Assembly (NCBI GenBank): GCA_963556255.1
Contig: OY744612.1
Coordinates: 24,737,440-24,801,439 of the forward strand
From: Allolobophora icterica
Taxonomy: Eukaryota > Annelida > Clitellata > Crassiclitellata > Lumbricidae
Length of the DNA stretch: 64,000 nt
Direction of reading: 5' to 3'
A program made the translations under genes and the position numbers. The notes below the pieces were generated by a model. It saw nothing but the letters and a program-made list of their open reading frames with translations, was not told the DNA's origin and did not search any database. Positions 57,261-64,000 of the stretch are shown piece after piece (position 1 is the first letter of the stretch; every line of letters starts with the position of its first letter).

Positions 57261-59394
57261 GGTGGATGTTGTGCCTGATCGTAGGGATGTACCTCGAAAG
57301 ACTTTCATCGTGGGCGAATATCTGACAGCTCATCAGCGGGTCGAACTCGCTGATACACTTTCGGTAATGGTGAACGAAAGCGATATCTGTCGGGACGTGG
57401 TAGACCTCCAGGTCCTCGCTGACCAGGCGACTGACATGGTGGATGCCCAGTTCGAAAATTGCCTCTGGTCTGACCATGACCTTTGACCGGACCTTGCTGA
57501 ACGTCTTCGTTCGAAGGTCCGACTCCAGGTCATACATGACGTGGCTGATGAGACCGGAAAGCAGTGGATCGAAGAAGGCACTCTGGAATGAGTAGCCCGC
57601 ATAGTCCGTGCCGTCTCCTTGAAATAGGGGACCCCGTGTGGACCCATCGAACGGCTGAATGTGTTGACTAGATTTACCTAGTGACTGGGAACCATATTGG
57701 GTGCCCTTCGATGGCTGGGGAACTTGCCCGTGTCCGTCGTTTGGCCCAGGAATTTGATTGCGCCTTTCGGACGCCAACAGACCCCGTCGCAGTCCATCGG
57801 AAGGTACCATCATTCCGAAACTAGTTCTTTCAGGTCCTAACGTGGATGATGGTCGAAAGCTGGAGACCATTTCCTTCCAGGTCAGGTGGACATGTGGAAC
57901 GACGAATTCGTCGATATCGTTGAAAGCTACGTGTCGAAATGCGTGCATAGACCGGTACAGACAGTCGTTGATAGCCAGCAGTTGCCCGTGGTACCAAACG
58001 GTCTTGTCGTCCACAGGCAGATCCCATCGGATCGTCGTCACTGTACCGCGATTGGCGTAGTAGCTCAGGGCCTTGGCGATCTCTCTGGACACCTGATGGT
58101 GGTAGAATACGAAGTGGTTCGCTCCGAGGATCCGACTGAACTCGACGAACTCCACGAGCGTAGTCGACGGAATGTGTCCAAACAGCGGAGGAACGCAGAT
58201 CCCGAAGTCCTCCTTCCGGTCATTCGCGTCCGTATTTCTGACGCGAAACACTGGAATGGTGACCACGGAAGCGTTCGGCTGAGTTCGATGACGATTCATC
58301 GAAACGAGAACCTCACATGGTGGTTGCTGGATGTGGCGATCGAGGGAACAGGACAGAATCCAGCCTCCGAAGTCCTTGTTGTGGTTCTCACACATTTCAT
58401 AGACGCTTGCCCGAACGGTGCGATATTGAAGCTTAGGATGGCTTTCACTCCGATAGCGATGGTTCATGGGCACACCGCCAGCTTTATCTTTACTACGTTG
58501 GTAGTCATTTTTATTTAAGGGATTGTCTCCGGTAAGAGGACTGTTCCTGGTAGATTTGCGATCGATTCTGGCATTAGATCTGTGTATAAATCTAGGAATG
58601 TTTATATTGTCTTTGTTTGGCCCAGCCTTATATCTGGAGTCGTCTTCTGTTACAAATTTTGCATATTTTAACTTGAGGTAATGTTCATCATCGTAGTTGC
58701 CTCTGTTTTCTTGGATTTCTGAGTAGCCGCCTGTACGCTGCGAACTGTTCCCAGCAGAGCCTTGGTTAACCATGTATTGGTCTCTGGTTGAGTCGCGATC
58801 GTCAGATGAACCGCCTGCACCCATCGGTTCCTCCTCCTCACTGGCGACGGGAATGTGACAAAAGAACTGAAAGTCATCGGACTTTTTCAGAAGGGCGATT
58901 ATGCGAATCGTCGGCGGTTCGTCCAAGAGACGATCGTCGAAGTATGCGCTGTACAGGTAGTGTTCTCCGATGCTCTGGAATGAAAGTCCGTTTTTTCTTG
59001 GACTGGTATTCGTCGAAAACGTCGGGAAACAGTCCGCGATTAGTGGAAAAGCACGGTCGTATGGTTCACGGTCCTTCACGCTTGGTTGGTCTTTACCTCT
59101 GACCTTTGGACTGGGAAACCTCAGGGTAGTCGAGGCATTTCTCGCCGGCGTCCTGTAACCTGTTAGTGTTTGAAGGTGTGAGGAACGACTTCTGTTGATC
59201 AGAGAGGATTCAACGGACCCTAGTCTTGACCTTGATGTGATTCCTGTTCCGTCGTAGAAGTGGAGCTGGGCGTGAAAGACGAGAATGACGAGCAGGTAGA
59301 GGAAGAGAACCATGAACAGATAGGACTTGTAGGATCGCAGGACGCGAAGGATGCCGCTCGAATTCCCGGATCGGATCATAGGAGAGGAATTCAT
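57187..59394 (-). CDS. GT92 (DUF23) family glycosyltransferase, type II membrane protein, intronless
   Basis: A single uninterrupted frame of 735 residues. Residues about 24-42 form one hydrophobic signal anchor after a short basic N-terminus, giving a Golgi type II topology. A polar, low-complexity stem (about 45-330, several NxS/T sites) follows, interrupted near 150-175 by a conserved-looking stretch (RIIALLKKSDDFQFFCHIPV). The GT92 domain runs from about C400 (CVPPLFGHIP, LVEFVEFSRILGANHFVFYHH) through the DxD-type motif NDIDEFVVP (D493-I-D495) to RPEAIFELGIHHVSRLV and FVHHYRKC. GT92 enzymes such as nematode GALT-1 are UDP-galactose-dependent galactosyltransferases acting on N-glycan core fucose; the substrate here is not known. 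The last 74 nt of the frame lie within a 28-bp minisatellite, so the final residues (about 711-735) are repeat-derived. The lack of introns could reflect family structure or retroposition. Confidence 0.9.
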   Translation of the reverse strand: MNSSPMIRSGNSSGILRVLRSYKSYLFMVLFLYLLVILVFHAQLHFYDGTGITSRSRLGSVESSLINRSRSSHLQTLTGYRTPARNASTTLRFPSPKVRGKDQPSVKDREPYDRAFPLIADCFPTFSTNTSPRKNGLSFQSIGEHYLYSAYFDDRLLDEPPTIRIIALLKKSDDFQFFCHIPVASEEEEPMGAGGSSDDRDSTRDQYMVNQGSAGNSSQRTGGYSEIQENRGNYDDEHYLKLKYAKFVTEDDSRYKAGPNKDNINIPRFIHRSNARIDRKSTRNSPLTGDNPLNKNDYQRSKDKAGGVPMNHRYRSESHPKLQYRTVRASVYEMCENHNKDFGGWILSCSLDRHIQQPPCEVLVSMNRHRTQPNASVVTIPVFRVRNTDANDRKEDFGICVPPLFGHIPSTTLVEFVEFSRILGANHFVFYHHQVSREIAKALSYYANRGTVTTIRWDLPVDDKTVWYHGQLLAINDCLYRSMHAFRHVAFNDIDEFVVPHVHLTWKEMVSSFRPSSTLGPERTSFGMMVPSDGLRRGLLASERRNQIPGPNDGHGQVPQPSKGTQYGSQSLGKSSQHIQPFDGSTRGPLFQGDGTDYAGYSFQSAFFDPLLSGLISHVMYDLESDLRTKTFSKVRSKVMVRPEAIFELGIHHVSRLVSEDLEVYHVPTDIAFVHHYRKCISEFDPLMSCQIFAHDESLSRYIPTIRHNIHQTLWCMKEASDPLVHEGSIRPSGA

Positions 59395-59557
59395 TGGTTG
59401 GATTCGATGGACTGATTATGATCACTAATATGGTTTCGGTTGGTTAAAAGTGATCGTTGTCCATGGTTGAAACAGAAGACTGGTTAGATGCTTGAAGGAC
59501 GAGATGAAGATGGTCGTTGGACGGCATTTTGGACACGGGTTAAACTGCCGAAATACA

Positions 59558-59697
59558 TCCGATCTGGTAAGGCCAGTGACAGAATGAGCTGGCTATAGTC
59601 CGATCTCGTAAGGCCAGTGACAGAATGAGCTGGCTATAGTCCGATCTAGGAAAGGGCAGTGACAGAAATGAACTGGTATTAGTTCGATCTGGTTAGT
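59558..59697. repeat. 41-bp tandem repeat upstream of GT92
   Basis: TCCGATCT(G/C)GTAAGGCCAG, followed by TGACAGAATGAGCTGGCTAT, repeats at 59558, 59599, 59640 and partly 59683. It lies about 165-300 bp upstream of the start codon, where a promoter or 5'UTR would be. Confidence 0.9.
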
Positions 59698-59699
59698 TA

Positions 59700-60650
59700 T
59701 GTGACATATTGAAAAATCACGAGACTCGAAATTGACTGAGGTGAGCGGGTAACAATACGGGTGTAACTGATATCACGCGTGTTGGAGACGATCGAGTTCC
59801 GTGTGATGTGGCCGAGAAATGCGATTATTCGTCGGATCTTTTAGCTGTTAACGTCTGAAAGCACAAAATTCCACCGCTAAACACGCATTGAACACTTTAT
59901 ACTTTGACAAGAAAATAGCAGAATTATACTTAGAACATAGTAAGCACACTACATTATATCGGTTAATATATCAGACGTTGCTGACCATTTATCTGGGCCC
60001 CTGCAGAGTTACCGAAAAGGTGGAATAGACAACTTATCAGTGACAAAGTTTCCTGAGCTCGCATTTAGAACACTTGAACAGGGCTCCTCTTGCGATAATT
60101 AATAATAATGGACCCAAGTTCCTCCATTTTATGATTTTATGGTACCAATGTGTGTATGTATCACGGCACTCGATACAGCGCTTTTAAGTACCGCACCTCA
60201 CAAAAGCCCTGATTACCTAATTGATCTAAAGAAATGCGTTTGATATAGTTTGAAAACGTTTGTTGCACAGAGTCAAATGCAGCAGTACGTTAATGCAATG
60301 AGGCGTATTCGGATCGTCCGGAAAACCCAGTATTTCGGAGCTCGTTCTGGATCGCAGCCTCCGCATGTGTACACTGTAGGCCTACACGTCGTACGCGTGT
60401 GGGTCAACGTTTTCAGCAAAGATACTATGAACAAGCGCCGTTTGTGGGGATAAGCGTTTTATGTACACTACTTGGCTAAGTGTTGTGGTTGGCGGACGTG
60501 GTCGCTCTTGCCGCGGACGCCTTTCGGGGACTTCATTACGGGAAGCTGTCCATATAATTCGGAATCAAACGAAGCCCTACGACCATACCGAGCGCCCGGC
60601 GGCGCCACTTGACACGATTATGCGGCACCCGCCATCCTACGTTGAGAGCG
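59700..60650. other. Upstream region of GT92, otherwise unassigned
   Basis: No coding exon was recognised. It contains no clear repeat family apart from the 41-bp repeats that end near its left edge. Confidence 0.5.
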
Positions 60651-60877
60651 CTGATAGAAATAAGAAAGGATGGAAGGAAGGAAGAAGAGAAGGAAAACAG
60701 GGAGGTAGGAAGGAAGGAGAAATGAAGGAAAGAGTGAAGGTAGAAATAAAGAAATGAAACGAGGGATGAAATATGGAGCGAAGAAAGTAAGAAAAAAGGA
60801 AAGCGAGAGATGGAAGGAAAGAGGAAAGAAGGAGAGAGAGAGAACGAAATAACGAAGAGAAAAATAAAGGAAGGAAG

Positions 60878-60998
60878 GAAGGAGGGATGGAAGGAAGGAA
60901 GGAAGGAAGGAAGGAAGGAAGGAAGGAAGGAAGGAAGGAAGGAAGGAAGGAAGGAAGGAAGGAAGGAAGGAAGGAAGGAAGGAAGGAAGGAAGGAAGG
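60878..60998. repeat. (AAGG)n microsatellite
   Basis: About 110 bp of (GGAA)n within a wider purine-rich block (60655-61130). It explains the PSFLPSFL and KEGRKEGR open frames. Confidence 0.97.
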
Positions 60999-61129
60999 GA
61001 ACATTCAAGAATGGAGGAATGAACGAACAAACGAAGGAAAGAAGGAATAATGGAAGGCAGGCATGGAGGTAGGGAAAGGAGGAAGAAAGAAAGAGAAGCA
61101 ATGGTGAAGGTAATTAGAGAAAATTAAAA

Positions 61130-62690
61130 ATGAAAAGGAAGAAAAGCATGAAGAATGATGGATGTCAATTGTTAATTATTTATTTATTATTTATTACGAA
61201 CATTTTTAACGCGCGCAAATTAGTAACTTCTATCGCTCCGATGTCGAATGCACAAGGCATCAAACAATGGTGCACCAGTGGATGAATGGAAGGACGGTAG
61301 GAAGGAGGGAATGTTTAATGAAGAATTGAAGGAAAATTGGAGGAAGTAAGAAGGTCCTGTTCATTGTTGCATTTTCTAATCGAACGTTTCGATGACGGCG
61401 TCGAACCAGCAAACTTCACGTTGCAAGACGTGCTATCGACCACTTCAGATCTGGCAATACAGATCTCACCGAAAGTTTCGGAAGAGGAAACGGATGATGG
61501 ATGAAGGAAAATCCGGATCCGAGGGACGAAAGGGAGGAGGAAGAGGAAGAGGAGGACGAGGAGAAGGAGGAACGAATAGTTAGTGGATGGATAGAAAAAG
61601 CAGACTGGGAAGAGGAAGGAAGGGATGGACGGAAGGGTGGACGAAAGCTGGAAGGGGGACGAGAGACTGGGCGATGCGGAAGAACGATGAAATCCGGACG
61701 GGAGGATGAGGGAACGATGCAGGGCCGTGCCCTCGTAAGGCACGCAATGGCGCAGGAACGACCAACCGCCCTGCTTCTCTCCCTCGATGTGTGCTCTCAG
61801 ACAAAGCATTGCCTACAATGATTCCAGCGCGTATGACAATAATATTAGCTAAAACAATTGCGGCGGTCACACGGGCGCTAGGGAGGCAGCGGACCACACT
61901 CCGCGCCCTTGCATCCCTCAATCTCACTCGCAGAAAACGGAATGGATACATCGCACTGGATGAAGTAAGAATAATCAATCGAATAGCAGACTTTTACGAT
62001 ATGCAGTCGGCCATCGTCCAAATGTTTATACTGTGAGACGGTCAATGGAAAACAAGCCATAGCACTTATGTTAACGCGTATACGGTGTTGACATAGCGCT
62101 GGTAAATAAAGGGAAGTTAAGCGACACCGGGTCGGGTAGTACTTGAAATCACCTATGACCGTCCGTTCAATACTACGACCCCAACTCAGTCCTTCATGCT
62201 TAAGTTGCGAATAATTTAGTACCACCACACGTTGAGAGGTTTACAAAGGTGTCCTTGACACCTTAGAATGGTCCTTCTCACTTACAAGGAGCAGGAGGAG
62301 CTGCGCGAAGTTTCTATATAGAGGTATGTGAACAAGTGCATTGCTGACCTTATTTTTCACCCTCTAACACTGCTCTCAAATATTTCCTGCCCTTTCAATA
62401 TATCACAGACACTACATTTACCCTAAAGCTCTACTTAACATTAAGGCATGGGCTTCATACCGAGTGCAGAAGACTCCCTCCTAAGAACTGCGAAACAAGG
62501 AAGAGTGAAGGGCAGGAAAGCAAGTAGAAGACCTATACGGATGAAGCTAGGATTATACCAGACTAAAGAAGGAAGCACAATGTCGCTAAGAGTGTCATCG
62601 ATTTGTCATACGTGTGCTAAACCTGAACTTACTATACTCCGTGCGATTGTGCGTTGCGCCAACGAAAACTCGCAATAATAGCGGTATTCA
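61130..62690. other. Purine-rich block and unassigned DNA
   Basis: Positions 61500-61720 are G/A-rich (GAGGAAGAGGA type) and give charged frames without domains. A SINE-like tail copy lies at 61200-61280. No gene was recognised. Confidence 0.5.
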
Positions 62691-62880
62691 GTAATTGCGC
62701 GCCATCTGTCATGGCCTTTATTACGACTCCGATAGCCGTCAGGTGGCGCCATTTTCGTGCTACCGGAGTCTGACGTCACTTCCGTGTCGACACCCAAATT
62801 CAGCGTGAGCGGAAATGACGTCGGGTCGCCATGGAAAAATTCTAACTGTAGGGCTTGTAATTATTGAAATGACGTCACTG
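62690..62880. promoter_or_regulatory. CRE/ETS-rich, CpG-containing segment (possible promoter)
   Basis: Within 190 bp there are TGACGTCACTTCCG (CRE plus ETS-like), CGGAAATGACGTC, a second TGACGTCA and GGCGCCATTTT. Such clusters are common in housekeeping promoters. No coding exon was found next to it in the window, so this is only a suggestion. Confidence 0.3.
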
Positions 62881-63175
62881 TCACGATATTATTGATTCAG
62901 TCACATGAGGACAATGAGCAAAAGTCAGGTTATATGGATTTAATTCCATTTTATAAGTTCTATGCTATTGCGAAGGCGAAATAAGGAAAGAGAGAAATGA
63001 AGAAGGAGAGATAAATGGATGGATGAAGGAGACGCTTGTGAAAAGGTACAAAGAGACTGTCACCAAAAGAGATGGCGTGAGAGACATCCTTCCACAAAGA
63101 GCGACGGAGACAGACAGAGATAAAGACAGAGACAGACAGACAACGAGATTACAGCAATTGAGGTCGAGACAGATC

Positions 63176-63790
63176 CATCCATCCCTCTTTCCATCCCTCC
63201 ATCCATCCATCCATCCATCCCTCTCTCCATCCCTCCATCCGTCTCTCCATCCCTCTCTCCAGCCATTTATCCCTCCCTCCTCCCTCCTTCCCTCCCTCCC
63301 TCCCTCCCTCCCTCCATCGCTGCCTCTTTCCCTCCCTACCTCCTCCTTCCCTCTCTTCATCCATCCATCCATCCATCCATCCATCCATCCATCCATCCAT
63401 CCATCCATCCATCCATCCATCCATCCATCCATCCATCCATCCATCCATCCATCCATCCATCCATCCATCCATCCATCCATCCATCCATCCATCCATCCAT
63501 CTGCTCATGCATCCGTTCATCCGTCCTTCCATCCATCAATCCATCCTTATTTCCATCCTTCCAACTCTCCCTCCATCCATCCATCCCTTCGTTCATCCAT
63601 ACATACCTCCCTCCCTCCCTCCCTCCCTCCCTTCCTCCCTCCCTCCCTCCCTCCCTCCCTCCCTCCATCCATCCATCCATCCATCCATCCATCCATCCCT
63701 CCCTCTATCCATCCATCCATCCATCCATCCATCCCTCCATCCCTCCATCCGTCCATGCATCCGCCCATTGTCCACCAACCCACCCACCCA
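63176..63790. repeat. (CATC)n / (CCTC)n compound microsatellite
   Basis: A long pyrimidine-rich compound array, with a core of about 145 bp pure (CATC)n at 63357-63501 and (CCTC)n at 63605-63665. All open frames over it ([16 protein letters not shown]) are repeat translation. Confidence 0.97.
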
Positions 63791-64000
63791 CCCATCCACC
63801 TATCCCTCCATTCGTGCATCCCATAGCCCTCTGGCACATAGCACATAATACACTTCCACAGGTTGGATGAATTCGTAATGAACGCGTGACAAATGTCGGC
63901 GCCATTTTCCCGTCTTAAGCGCCCAGTGCAGCAAATCCCGACAGCCAATGCGAACGGGATTTGTTGGTTCGGTCAAGCGAGCCACCCTCACGTGCCTCAA

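Noticed and set aside
57262..58518. Plus-strand frames up to 210 codons opposite GT92
   Set aside because: Shadow of the minus-strand GT92 gene, which has clear family motifs; the plus frames have none.
60536..61101. Frames of 128-164 codons rich in FLPS
   Set aside because: Translation of (AAGG)n on the minus strand.
63023..63826. 267-codon IHPS-rich frame and minus-strand WMDG frames
   Set aside because: Translation of (CATC)n/(CCTC)n compound microsatellite.

Overview
The window is animal nuclear DNA: genes split by GT-AG introns, a very high load of transposons and microsatellites, and no prokaryotic gene layout. The gene set (a RacA-like RhoBTB GTPase, a five-exon INSIG gene, a GT92 glycosyltransferase) together with the abundance of tRNA-derived SINEs, hAT elements and the palindromic word GTAGGCCTAC suggests a marine invertebrate, probably a deuterostome such as an echinoderm, hemichordate or amphioxus. 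The phylum is an inference, not something the sequence proves.

Three protein-coding host genes can be supported. (1) 11321-21835, minus strand: a ten-exon gene for a 584-residue Rho-type GTPase fused to two BTB domains (RacA/RhoBTB type). All exon phases are consistent and the protein ends in a CaaX box. (2) 26132-31144, plus strand: a five-exon INSIG gene (216 residues), the ER sterol-sensing anchor of SCAP/SREBP and HMG-CoA reductase. It lies head-to-head with the GTPase gene, about 4.3 kb apart start to start. (3) 57187-59394, minus strand: an intronless 735-residue type II membrane GT92 (DUF23) glycosyltransferase, whose stop codon lies inside a 28-bp minisatellite.

The rest is mostly mobile DNA. 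At least twelve elements have flanking 8-bp target duplications, as hAT transposons do (1677, 5220, 7740, 10992, 18252, 19321, 26584, 33085, 38311, 40551, 44229 and 45295). Several carry degenerate hAT transposase ends or subterminal arrays of short palindromes. A nearly intact CR1/L2-type LINE (33257-36109) and many 5'-truncated relatives share a 3' hairpin. A tRNA-derived SINE inside the GTPase gene carries the same 3' end, so this window appears to hold a LINE together with its SINE parasite. A Ty3/Gypsy-like LTR element survives as a gag fragment near 6.5-7.6 kb.

Layout: 1-9.8 kb is nested transposons and satellites; 10.9-22 kb is the GTPase gene with a MITE just downstream and SINE/LINE/hAT insertions in introns; 22-25 kb is a repeat-filled divergent intergenic region; 25-31.2 kb is INSIG; 32.6-37.4 kb is a composite transposon with the large LINE inside; 38-46 kb is MITEs, a (GT)n tract and larger non-autonomous DNA elements; 47.4-49.8 kb is LINE fragments; 50-56.5 kb is mostly unassigned DNA plus a hAT remnant and a TGACGTAA-rich minisatellite; 57-59.4 kb is the GT92 gene; 60.6-63.8 kb is dominated by (AAGG)n, purine-rich and (CATC)n/(CCTC)n tracts.
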